Below are positions 1 to 8,629 of a stretch of DNA of 64,000 nucleotides, one piece after another (within the stretch, counting starts at the first letter, position 1; each line of letters begins with the position of its first letter). This DNA is from Chromobacterium rhizoryzae. GTDB taxonomy: Bacteria > Pseudomonadota > Gammaproteobacteria > Burkholderiales > Chromobacteriaceae. The position numbers and the translations under genes were made by a program. The notes below the pieces were generated by a model. That model saw only the letters and a program-made list of their open reading frames with translations, did no database searches and was not told where the DNA came from. The DNA lies in assembly GCF_020544465.1 (NCBI RefSeq), contig NZ_CP066126.1, forward strand, positions 1,426,001-1,490,000. The letters are read 5' to 3'.

Positions 1-1668
<1,668 letters not shown>

Positions 1669-1689
1669 GGTGCTCTTTCATGGTCGGCC

Positions 1690-2235
1690 CCTCTCCCCCA
1701 GCCCCTCTCCCGCGAGGGGAGAGGGGAGTGATCAAGCGTTGTTGCCGTTTCAATAGCCGAATCTCGTTTGATTAAAGTCACTCGTCAACGTCGCCATCCA
1801 AAGCCCCTCTCTCGCGAGGGGGAGAGGGGAGTGATCAAGCGTTGTTGCCGTTTCAATAGCCGAATCTCGTTCGGTCAAAGTCACTTGTCGACGTCGCCAC
1901 CCAAAGCCTCTCTCCCGTGAGGGGGAGAGATCAAGCGTTGTTGCCGTTTCAACCGCCGAATCTCGTTCGGTCAAAGTCACTTGGCGACGTCGCCACCCAA
2001 AGCTCCTCTCCCGTGAGGGGGAGAGATCAAGCGTTGTTGCCGTTTCAATAGCCGAATCTCGTTTGGTCAAAGTCATTTGTCGACGCCGCCACCCAAAGCC
2101 TCTCTCCCGTGAAGTGGAGAGAGGAGTGATCAAGCGTTGTTGCCGTTTCAACCGCCGAATCTCGTTTGGTCAAAGTCACTTGTCGACGTCGCCACCCAAA
2201 GCCCCTCTCCCCTTGTGGGAGAGGGGTTGGGGAGA
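1690..2235. repeat. Five-unit intergenic direct repeat with hairpin (family D)
   Basis: Five consecutive units start with GATCAAGCGTTGTTGCCG at 1730, 1833, 1929, 2025 and 2128, so the spacing is 103, 96, 96 and 103 bp. Each unit contains a GAATCTCGTT(T/C)GGTCAAAGTCA-like segment and a C-rich/G-rich inverted repeat; the first runs from about 1702 to 1726. There are no unique spacers. The array fills the gap between liuC and liuD, and its right end has entered the liuC reading frame. A leftward reading frame at 1750-2151 is a by-product of the repeat and is not called as a gene. Confidence 0.85.
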
Positions 2236-3039
2236 GGGGGCGTCCAGGCCTGCTTCCAGCCAGTTCGGCGCGCGTTTTTCGAAGAAAGCGGCCAGGCCTT
2301 CGCGCGCCTCGGCGCCGGCGCGCACGCTGGCGATCTGGCCAGCGGTGTCCTCCAGCAATTGATCGTCCCAGGGCGAGCCCTCGCGCAGCATGGCCAGCAA
2401 GTCCTTGGCCGAGGACAGCGCCTGCGGCGCGCCCTGGGCCATCGCCTCGGCGATGTCGGCCACGCGCGCGTCCAGCGCCTCCGCCGGCACCAGCTCATGC
2501 ACCAGGCCGATGCGCAGCGCGGTGGCGGCGTCGATGCGCTCGGCGGACAGGAAATAACGCCGCGCCTGACGCCAGCCTATCGCGTCGGCCACATAAGGGC
2601 CGATGGTGGCCGGCACCAGGCCCAGCCTCACCTCGGTCAGGCCGAACTTGGCGGCCTCGGTGGCGATGGCCACATCGCAGACCGCCGCCAGGCCGGTGCC
2701 GCCGGCCAGCGCCGCGCCGTGGATGCGGGCGATCACCGGCTTCTTGCTGCGGTAGATGCTCTTGAGCATGGCCGCCAGCCGCTGCGCGTCGGCCAGGTTC
2801 TGCTCCTCGCCGTAGCCGGCGGCGCGGCGCATCCAGTCCAGGTCCGCGCCGGCGGAAAAGCTTTTGCCGCGGCCGGCCAGCACGATGGCGCGGCAGTCCG
2901 ACTGCAATTGCAAATGGGTGAAGGCGGCGGTCAGCTCGGCGATCAGGGTTTCGTTCATCGCATTGTGAACGTCCGGCCGGTTCATCCAGATCGTATAAAT
3001 TGACGCTTCAGACTCTATTTGTATTGTGGAGTAGTTCAT
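2176..3039 (-). CDS. liuC: Methylglutaconyl-CoA hydratase (enoyl-CoA hydratase family)
   Basis: This crotonase-fold enzyme of 287 aa probably hydrates 3-methylglutaconyl-CoA to HMG-CoA in leucine catabolism. Family features are NRPDVHNAMN near residue 20, the GKSFSAGADLDWM oxyanion-hole segment near 57-69, and IHGAALAGGTGLAAVCD near 106-122, with the LTEVRLGLVPA region following. The start follows a GGAGG that overlaps the stop codon of the upstream islet gene. Two ends look foreign. The first 15-17 codons are AT-rich like the islet gene. The last roughly 20 residues (APSPQPLSHKGRGALGG and on) are read through the family D repeat, so the original C-terminus has probably been replaced. Confidence 0.9.
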   Translation of the reverse strand: MNYSTIQIESEASIYTIWMNRPDVHNAMNETLIAELTAAFTHLQLQSDCRAIVLAGRGKSFSAGADLDWMRRAAGYGEEQNLADAQRLAAMLKSIYRSKKPVIARIHGAALAGGTGLAAVCDVAIATEAAKFGLTEVRLGLVPATIGPYVADAIGWRQARRYFLSAERIDAATALRIGLVHELVPAEALDARVADIAEAMAQGAPQALSSAKDLLAMLREGSPWDDQLLEDTAGQIASVRAGAEAREGLAAFFEKRAPNWLEAGLDAPSPQPLSHKGRGALGGDVDK

Positions 3040-3047
3040 GACGCCTC

Positions 3048-3623
3048 CTACTGTTCTCGGTTTAAATAATTATGAATTACGTCATGGGTGTAGGTTAGGA
3101 CGGTAATTGACTCTTCAAACGATTCTTTAATGTTAATGAAATTAATGTTGACAGGTGCAGGTATGCTTGGGTCGCCTTCTCGTGTAGATGGATAGCGAAA
3201 AGTAGTAGATCCAGAATCAATCTCGTGCAATTCCTGTTTGAACTTATTTAACTTGCTCTCGTGTTTTTCGAACTCTTTTATAAATTCTTCTTTTAGATTT
3301 AGTGATATGTTTATTTTTTTGACTGTTTGTCTGAATTTTTCGTGAAGACTGCTTAGGTTGTGGTCATTTTTGAATTCTATTTGTTCTTCTGGCTTTAATA
3401 GAGGGTTTAAGAATTTTAAGTTTGTTTTGTAACCTAGCTCTAAAGTGTGCCTTATTAAGAATAGAATAGGGAGATATATGCCTGTGCATGAGCCACGATA
3501 TGCGGTTTCAAATATCATTTCTACCGTGAATTTATATTGTCCATAATACATTGCCCAGTCATCATGTTGGTGATCTTGTGAATGTAGAGTGATGTTATAA
3601 TTCCAAAACCGTTTGTCATGCAT
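3048..3623 (-). CDS. AT-rich orphan inserted in the liu operon, possible HEPN-like protein
   Basis: This 191-aa protein has no confident family. Its base composition is far more AT-rich than that of the flanking liu genes, which suggests recent transfer. It lies in the same direction between liuB (33 bp away) and liuC, and its TAG stop overlaps the liuC ribosome-binding site. The start chosen is ATG 3623, with GAGG six to seven bases upstream; a TTG at 3635 is also open but lies in that site. An IRHTLELGYK segment (residues 57-66) followed by HNLSSLHEKF (88-97) recalls the arrangement in HEPN-type helical proteins. That is only a pattern resemblance. There is no signal peptide or clear membrane segment. 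Transcription is presumably from the liu promoter. Confidence 0.7.
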   Translation of the reverse strand: MHDKRFWNYNITLHSQDHQHDDWAMYYGQYKFTVEMIFETAYRGSCTGIYLPILFLIRHTLELGYKTNLKFLNPLLKPEEQIEFKNDHNLSSLHEKFRQTVKKINISLNLKEEFIKEFEKHESKLNKFKQELHEIDSGSTTFRYPSTREGDPSIPAPVNINFINIKESFEESITVLTYTHDVIHNYLNREQ

Positions 3624-3656
3624 GGCATACCTCAATGGTGGAAAAGCAAATACAAA

Positions 3657-5255
3657 CTACATCCGGAACACGCCGAAGCGTGTGCTTTCCACCGGCGCGG
3701 ACAAGGCCGCTTCCAGCGCCAGGCTCAGCACCTCGCGGGTCTGCGCCGGGTCTATCACCCCATCGTCCCACAAGCGCGCGCTGGCGTAATAGGGGTGGCC
3801 CTGGCGTTCGTACTGCTCGCGCACCGGCGCTTTCAGCGCTTCTTCCTGCTCGGCGCCGAAGGCGTCGCCCAGTTGTTCCTTCTTCACCTGGGCCAGCACG
3901 CCGGCCGCCTGCTCGCCGCCCATCACCGAGATGCGGCTATTCGGCCACATCCACAGGAAGCGCGGCGAATAAGCGCGGCCGCACATGCCGTAATTGCCGG
4001 CGCCGAAGCTGCCGCCTATCAGCACGGTGAACTTGGGCACGCGGGCGCAAGCCACGGCGGTGACCAGCTTGGCGCCGTCTTTGGCGATGCCGCCGTTCTC
4101 GTACTTCTTGCCCACCATGAAGCCGGTGATGTTTTGCAGGAACAGCAGCGGAATGCCGCGCTGGCAGCACAGCTCGACGAAGTGCGCGCCCTTGAGCGCG
4201 GATTCGGAGAACAGGATGCCGTTGTTGGCGATGACGCCGACGCGGTAGCCGTTCAGCCGGGCGAAGCCGGTGACCAGGGTGGCGCCGTAGTTCTGCTTGA
4301 ACTCGTCGAACTCGGAATCATCCACCAGCCGGGCGATGATCTCGCGCACGTCGAAGGGTTTTTTCGGGTCCGCCGGGATCACGCCGTAGATTTCCTCGGC
4401 CGCGTAGCGCGGCGGGCGCGGCTCGGCGCGGTCCAGCTCGCCCTGCTTGCGCCAGTTGAGGCCGGACACAATGCGGCGGGCGATGGACAGCGCGTGGGCG
4501 TCGTTCTGCGCCAGGTGGTCGGCCACGCCGGACACGCGGGCGTGCACATCGCCGCCGCCCAGCTCCTCCGCCGTTACCACCTCGCCGGTGGCCGCCTTCA
4601 CCAGCGGCGGGCCGCCCAGGAAGATGGTGCCTTGTTCCTTGACGATGACGGTTTCGTCCGACATCGCCGGCACATAAGCGCCGCCAGCAGTGCAACTGCC
4701 CATCACCACTGCGATCTGCGGAATGCCGGCGGCGGACAGATTGGCCTGGTTGTAGAAGATGCGGCCGAAGTGCTCGCGGTCCGGGAACACCTCGTCCTGC
4801 AAGGGCAGGAAGGCGCCGCCGGAATCGACTAGATACACGCAGGGAAGACGGTTGTCGCGCGCAATCTCCTGGGCGCGCAGATGCTTCTTCACCGTCATCG
4901 GGTAATAAGTGCCGCCCTTGACCGTGGCGTCGTTGGCGATGATCAGGCAATCCACGCCGGCGACGCGGCCGATGCCGCTGATCAGGCCGGCGCCGGGCGC
5001 GTCGTCGTCGTACATGCCGAAGGCGGCCAGCTGGGACAGCTCCAGGAAGGGCGCGCCGGGGTCCAGCAGCAGATCGATGCGCTCGCGCGGCAGCAGCTTG
5101 CCGCGGGCGGCGTGCTTGGCGCGCGCCTTGTCGCCGCCGCCCAGCGCGGCCTTGGCCACCTTGTCGCGCAGGTCGGCCACCAGCGCGCGCATCTTGTCGG
5201 CGTTGGCCTGGAAGTCCGCCGCGCGCGGTGAGAGTTTGGATTCGAGGATGGGCAT
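3657..5255 (-). CDS. liuB: 3-methylcrotonyl-CoA carboxylase, carboxyltransferase (beta) subunit
   Basis: This 532-aa protein matches the usual length of the MccB subunit, which transfers the carboxyl group from biotin to 3-methylcrotonyl-CoA. Family features include the N-terminal KHAARGKLLPRERIDLLLDPG segment, the acyl-CoA-binding GGTYYPMTVKKHLRAQEIA region, MGSCTAGGAYVPAMSD near the middle, and the C-terminal FGAGNYGMCGRAYSPRFLW segment. It lies between liuA (109 bp upstream) and the inserted orphan gene. Its partner is LiuD at the left edge. A propionyl-CoA carboxylase beta subunit is the main alternative, but LiuA and LiuC next door support leucine catabolism. Confidence 0.95.
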   Translation of the reverse strand: MPILESKLSPRAADFQANADKMRALVADLRDKVAKAALGGGDKARAKHAARGKLLPRERIDLLLDPGAPFLELSQLAAFGMYDDDAPGAGLISGIGRVAGVDCLIIANDATVKGGTYYPMTVKKHLRAQEIARDNRLPCVYLVDSGGAFLPLQDEVFPDREHFGRIFYNQANLSAAGIPQIAVVMGSCTAGGAYVPAMSDETVIVKEQGTIFLGGPPLVKAATGEVVTAEELGGGDVHARVSGVADHLAQNDAHALSIARRIVSGLNWRKQGELDRAEPRPPRYAAEEIYGVIPADPKKPFDVREIIARLVDDSEFDEFKQNYGATLVTGFARLNGYRVGVIANNGILFSESALKGAHFVELCCQRGIPLLFLQNITGFMVGKKYENGGIAKDGAKLVTAVACARVPKFTVLIGGSFGAGNYGMCGRAYSPRFLWMWPNSRISVMGGEQAAGVLAQVKKEQLGDAFGAEQEEALKAPVREQYERQGHPYYASARLWDDGVIDPAQTREVLSLALEAALSAPVESTRFGVFRM

Positions 5256-5364
5256 ATCGTTTTACCTTGTCATTCGCCGTCGACGAAGCGTGCGGTCAGT
5301 GAGCATTGGGCTTGCCGGGTGGGGCTGAAGCGCAACGCGGCATCAGGCACTGTATCCGCCGCGA

Positions 5365-6534
5365 TTACCGGGTTTCCGCCATCAGTTCGCGGCCTATCAG
5401 CCAGCGGCGGATTTCGCTGGTGCCGGCGCCGATCTCGTACAGCTTGGCGTCGCGCAGCAGGCGGCCGGTGGCGTATTCATTGATATAGCCGTTGCCGCCC
5501 AGGCACTGGATGGCGTCCAGCGCCATCTGAGTGGCGCCCTCCGCCGCGTACAGGATGGCGCCGGCGGCGTCCTTGCGAGTCTGGCGGCCGGTTTCGCCGC
5601 GGTCCAGCGCTTGGCCCACCGCGTAGACATAGGCGCGGCTGGCGGACAGCTTGACGTACATATCCGCCAGCTTGCCCTGCATCAGCTGGAAATCGCCGAT
5701 GGCCTGGCCAAACTGCTTGCGGTCGTTCAGGTAAGGCACCGTGATGTCCATGCAGGCCTGCATGATGCCCAGCGGGCCGGCGGCCAGCACCGCGCGCTCG
5801 TAGTCCAGGCCGCTCATCAGCACCTTGACGCCGTTGCCTTCGCCGCCCAGCACATTGGCGTCCGGCACGAAACAGTTGTCGAAGAACATGGGGTAGGTGT
5901 TGGAGCCGCGCATGCCCAGCTTGTCCAGCTTGCTGCCGTGGCTGAAGCCGGCGAAGCCGCGCTCCACGATGAAGGCGGTGATGCCCTTGGCGCCGGCGCT
6001 GACGTCGGTCTTGGCGTACACCACCATCACGTCCGCGTCGCCGCCGTTGGTGATCCACATCTTGCTGCCGTTGAGCAGGTAGCCGCCGTCGGCCTTGTCG
6101 GCCTTCAGCTTCATGCTGACCACGTCGGAGCCGGCGTTGGGCTCGGACATCGCCAGCGCGCCGACATGCTCGCCGGACACCAGCTTGGGCAGCAGCCGGC
6201 GTTTTTGTTCGTCATTGCCGTTCTTGTGGATCTGGTTGACGCAGAGATTGGAGTGCGCGCCGTAGGACAGGCCCACCGAGGCGGAGGCGCGGCTGATTTC
6301 CTCCATGGCGATCATATGAGCCAGATAGCCCATCTGGGTGCCGCCGTACTGCTCGTCCACCGTCATGCCCAGCAGGCCCAGATCGCCGAACTTGCGCCAC
6401 AGATCGGCCGGGAACAGGTTGTCGCGGTCGATGTCGGCGGCGCGCGGGGCGATTTCGCTTTGGGCGAAGTCGCGCGCGGTTTCGCGCAACATATCGTAGG
6501 TGTCGCCAAAGGCGAAGCGCAGGCTGCTGTACAT
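5365..6534 (-). CDS. liuA: Isovaleryl-CoA dehydrogenase
   Basis: This FAD-dependent acyl-CoA dehydrogenase of 389 aa oxidises isovaleryl-CoA to 3-methylcrotonyl-CoA, the first committed step shown by this operon. Visible family segments are ALAMSEPNAGSDVVSMK, MWITNGGDADVMVVYAKTD, and GLDYERAVLAAGPLGIM, whose glutamate fits the isovaleryl-CoA dehydrogenase catalytic base. The C-terminal QCLGGNGYINEYATGRLLRD is also typical. The start ATG at 6534 has AGAGGAGAG just upstream; a longer open frame to 6585 would run across the promoter and operator. It is the first gene of the liu operon, and a LiuR-type palindrome lies 54-69 bp upstream. Confidence 0.95.
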   Translation of the reverse strand: MYSSLRFAFGDTYDMLRETARDFAQSEIAPRAADIDRDNLFPADLWRKFGDLGLLGMTVDEQYGGTQMGYLAHMIAMEEISRASASVGLSYGAHSNLCVNQIHKNGNDEQKRRLLPKLVSGEHVGALAMSEPNAGSDVVSMKLKADKADGGYLLNGSKMWITNGGDADVMVVYAKTDVSAGAKGITAFIVERGFAGFSHGSKLDKLGMRGSNTYPMFFDNCFVPDANVLGGEGNGVKVLMSGLDYERAVLAAGPLGIMQACMDITVPYLNDRKQFGQAIGDFQLMQGKLADMYVKLSASRAYVYAVGQALDRGETGRQTRKDAAGAILYAAEGATQMALDAIQCLGGNGYINEYATGRLLRDAKLYEIGAGTSEIRRWLIGRELMAETR

Positions 6535-6587
6535 GGTTTCTCTCCTCTGATGGGCGCGCGTGATTCGCGTGATATGCTCTATCATTA

Positions 6588-6610
6588 CTTACGTTTACGT
6601 AAGCGTCAAC
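6588..6610. promoter_or_regulatory. LiuR-type operator upstream of liuA
   Basis: The 16-bp CTTACGTTTACGTAAG (6588-6603) is palindromic except for its two central bases and is followed directly by CGTCAAC. The same core plus CGTCAAC, separated by one variable base, recurs at 15527-15549 in front of liuR and the acyl-CoA synthetase. MerR-family LiuR proteins are known to control liu genes through sites of this general type. Assignment to this LiuR is inferred from the shared motif. Confidence 0.75.
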
Positions 6611-6674
6611 ATGGCAACGACGGAAACCGGCGCGAAACCGTTATCATGGCCGGGTTTGCATGCAGAGAACAGAC

Positions 6675-7124
6675 ATGACGATATGGGTGGACGCGGACGC
6701 CTGTCCCAAGGTGATCCGCGAAACATTATGCCGGGCGGCGCAGCGCACCGGTGTGGAGCTGGTGTTCGTCGCCAATCAGCTATTGACGGTGCCGAAAGCG
6801 CCCAACATCCGCGCCTTGCAAGTGCCCAAGGGTTTTGACGTGGCCGACAACGAGATTGTCCGTCGCATCGCGGCGAACGATCTCTTGATCACCGGCGATA
6901 TCCCCTTGGCGTCCGAGGCCTTGGGCAAGGGCGCGCAGGCGCTGAATTGGCGCGGCGACGTGTATTCGCCGGACACCATCGCCGCGCAGCTGACGATGCG
7001 GGATTTCATGGACACGCTGCGCGCCAGCGGCGTGCAGACCGAAGGCCCGCCGCCCTTGAGCCAGGCGGACCGTCAGGCTTTCGCCCGGCAGTTGGATATC
7101 TGGCTGGCCAAGCGGCGGGGCTGA
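6675..7124 (+). CDS. yaiI: UPF0178 (YaiI/YqxD) family protein
   Basis: This 150-aa protein carries the family signature MTIWVDADACPKVIRE at the N-terminus. The internal LLITGDIPLASEAL and QLTMRDFMDTLR segments are also typical of UPF0178. The family is conserved and has a PIN-like appearance, with acidic residues D6 and D8 near the start, but its biochemical role is unsettled. The start is the ATG at 6675; an in-frame codon at 6660 would add only MQRTD. It runs opposite to liuA and begins 65 bp beyond the operator. It may share that intergenic control region. Confidence 0.85.
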   Translation: MTIWVDADACPKVIRETLCRAAQRTGVELVFVANQLLTVPKAPNIRALQVPKGFDVADNEIVRRIAANDLLITGDIPLASEALGKGAQALNWRGDVYSPDTIAAQLTMRDFMDTLRASGVQTEGPPPLSQADRQAFARQLDIWLAKRRG

Positions 7125-7157
7125 GGCGGCAGCGGTTATGGAGGAGAGGGGAGCCGC

Positions 7158-7238
7158 GTGGGTATCGCTGCGCTCCACCCACCCTACCCATGACGAGCCA
7201 CTGCGCGTAGGGTCGGAGGAGCCGTAGGCGATACCCAC
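7158..7238. repeat. Dispersed repeat C, copy 1
   Basis: An element of about 81 bp is bounded by GTGGGTATCGC and its reverse complement GCGATACCCAC, with an internal CCACCCACCCTACCCATGACG segment. Copies 2 and 3 lie at 8477-8557 and 56786-56866. The structure is that of a small non-autonomous element or palindromic repeat; no transposase is nearby. Confidence 0.8.
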
Positions 7239-7269
7239 CAGCCGCTCCCGTTTCCAGCGCCAATAGGTT

Positions 7270-7794
7270 TTAGCCTTTCTTCTTTCTACGCGGCTTCCGC
7301 TGCAAGGTGTTCAATTCGTCCAGGCTGAGATGGAAGCGTTGCACCGCCTCCACATGCTTAGGCAGGTCAAGCTGTTGCACTCCCAAGTTCAGCAGTATCT
7401 CCAGATAGTTGAAGAAGCTCTTGCACATGCTGCGGCGGTGGCCGCGCTGACTGAAATCCATGTCGTTAGTGATGCGGAACAGCAGTCCGCGCCCGGAGTG
7501 CTGGCGGTTGAGCTTCAGCAACTGCGCCAGATGGGCGGCGTACTGATGGCCCAAGGCGCGGGCTTCAAACTCATCCTTGGCTTCGGCAGGCTGCCAGTAA
7601 TGCGGATAGGTACGGCCTTTGATGCGACGGATGAAGGGCAGGCTGAGGTCTTTGGCGTGGGGGCCGGCAAACCGGTAGCGGGAGCGCGGGCCTAGCGGCG
7701 GGAGTGGGGATACGGAGTCCAGACGGATGTCTTGGGTTTCAGCAGAGGGCGGAGAGAGTTCGATGCCTAGCACCGGACGGACAGGCTTTACCAT
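7270..7794 (-). CDS. Conserved small protein, paralog 1, behind a structured leader
   Basis: This 174-aa cytosolic protein of unknown function is a close paralog of the product of 57198-57719 and a distant one of that of 18155-18577. Shared segments include GRTYPHYWQPAEAKDE, ALGHQYAAHLAQ, the D-x-DFSQRGHRR region and a following FFNYLE(I/L)LLNLGV helix. The C-terminus is basic (RKPRRKKKG). There is no signal peptide or membrane span. ATG 7794 follows an AGGAGG spaced seven bases away. Its roughly 270-nt leader is conserved with two other copies and folds into a multi-stem structure, so translation or transcription may be leader-controlled. I do not recognise the family. Confidence 0.8.
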   Translation of the reverse strand: MVKPVRPVLGIELSPPSAETQDIRLDSVSPLPPLGPRSRYRFAGPHAKDLSLPFIRRIKGRTYPHYWQPAEAKDEFEARALGHQYAAHLAQLLKLNRQHSGRGLLFRITNDMDFSQRGHRRSMCKSFFNYLEILLNLGVQQLDLPKHVEAVQRFHLSLDELNTLQRKPRRKKKG

Positions 7795-8072
7795 TTGCAA
7801 CCTCCTGAGCAGAAGGGCCATGCCGCAAGGCGGCAGGGCGGGCACATGACAAGAGTTGGCCTACCGGTGATATGTCGTACAAAGCCGGCGCGCCCTCGAG
7901 GGGCGCCACTTGCCATGGCCCGCCCGAATAGGCAAAGCAATGGCAGCGGATACGCTGTGGAAACAGCGCATCCGCGACGACATTTCAATTCAGGAGGCCA
8001 ATCCCGAGCGCCGCGATTGTTGCGGCGCGGGGGCTATTGTTGGGGAGGAGCGGGAGGGCGTCAAGCCGACGA
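7795..8072 (-). ncRNA. Structured leader element S, copy 1
   Basis: On the minus strand this leader ends at the ribosome-binding site of the gene at 7270-7794. Its outer stem pairs ATGTCGT (7872-7878) with ACGACAT (7977-7983), enclosing two hairpins: one with CGCTGT/ACAGCG arms and one with GCGCCC/GGGCGC-type arms. The stretch from the outer stem to the start codon (ACCGGTAG, then CTCTTGTCATGTGCCCGCC) is nearly identical in all copies. The outer-stem sequence differs from copies 2 and 3 but is still paired. Confidence 0.65.
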
Positions 8073-8092
8073 AGTCTAGCAAAGAAAAGGAC

Positions 8093-8144
8093 CGCCGAAA
8101 TCAAACTCTGCGCAGCCTAATGCCGAATGGACAAGCTCTACCCT
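8093..8144 (-). pseudogene. Fossil 5' end of a paralog-1-type gene
   Basis: Directly below leader copy 2, on the minus strand, about 50 nt match the start of the gene at 57198: compare GTAGAGCTTGTCCATTCGG here with GTAAAGCTTGTCCATCCGG there. The position of the start codon reads AGG (8142-8144) instead of ATG, and the sequence then runs into leader copy 1. The rest of the gene is gone, probably through recombination between leaders. Confidence 0.6.
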
Positions 8145-8150
8145 TTGTAA

Positions 8151-8422
8151 GCTCTTGAGCAGAAGGGCCATGCAGCAAAGAGGTAGGGCGGGCACATGAC
8201 AAGAGTTAGTCTACCGGTGAGTCACTGCAAAAGCCGGCGCGCCCGTGAGGGCGCCACTTGCCACGGCCCGTCCGCATAGGCAAAGCAATGGCAATAGATG
8301 CGCTGTGGAAATAGCGCATCTGTTGCAGTGATTCGTATTGGGGAGACTAAACCCGAGCGCCGCGATTACTGCGGCGCGAGGGCTATTGTTTGGGGAGGCG
8401 CGGGAGGGCGTCAAGCCGGCAG
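8151..8422 (-). ncRNA. Structured leader element S, copy 2 (no intact gene)
   Basis: This copy has the same organisation as copies 1 and 3. The outer stem here pairs GAGTCACTGCAA (8219-8230) with TTGCAGTGATTC (8323-8334), 12 bp with a single G-T type mismatch. The enclosed GATGCGCT/AGCGCATC and GCGCCC/GGGCGC hairpins are kept. It is joined on its upstream side to repeat C copy 2, the same order as copy 3 with repeat C copy 3. Its downstream gene is reduced to a fossil. Confidence 0.65.
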
Positions 8423-8476
8423 GGTCCGGTAAGGTGGATCGCCACCATCATCTTGCGTGGCGCAGTGGGGTTCCGC

Positions 8477-8557
8477 GTGGGTATCGCTACGCTCCTCCCA
8501 CCCTACGCGCGGCCGCTCGTCATGGGTAGGGTGGGTGGAGCCGCAGGCGATACCCAC
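8477..8557. repeat. Dispersed repeat C, copy 2
   Basis: Bounded by GTGGGTATCGC (8477-8487) and GCGATACCCAC (8547-8557). Together with the adjoining leader copy 2 it forms a block that recurs in inverted orientation at 56786-57197, including the linker between repeat C and the leader. Confidence 0.8.
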
Positions 8558-8587
8558 CAGCGACAGCCATCAAGCTCCCCAAACAAC

Positions 8588-8610
8588 AACGCCCCCAAAA
8601 CGGGGGCGTT
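8588..8610 (-). terminator. Hairpin terminator after the MFS gene
   Basis: AACGCCCCC and GGGGGCGTT arms around a CAAAAC-type loop lie 20 bp past the stop of the leftward transporter gene. On the minus strand the hairpin is followed by GTTGTTTGG, a moderately U-rich tail. Confidence 0.7.
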
Positions 8611-8629
8611 GCGGCGAGCGGAGTGGGAA

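Noticed and set aside
1750..2151. Leftward 133-residue frame with a repeating peptide
   Set aside because: The periodic peptide is the D repeat translated. Unit lengths of 96 and 103 bp do not keep the frame throughout, and no ribosome-binding site was seen.
1690..2235. Possible CRISPR array
   Set aside because: The units are almost identical over their full length, so there are no unique spacers, and no cas genes are present.
3624..3635. TTG start for the islet gene in the liu operon
   Set aside because: The TTG lies inside the GAGG ribosome-binding site of the ATG at 3623.
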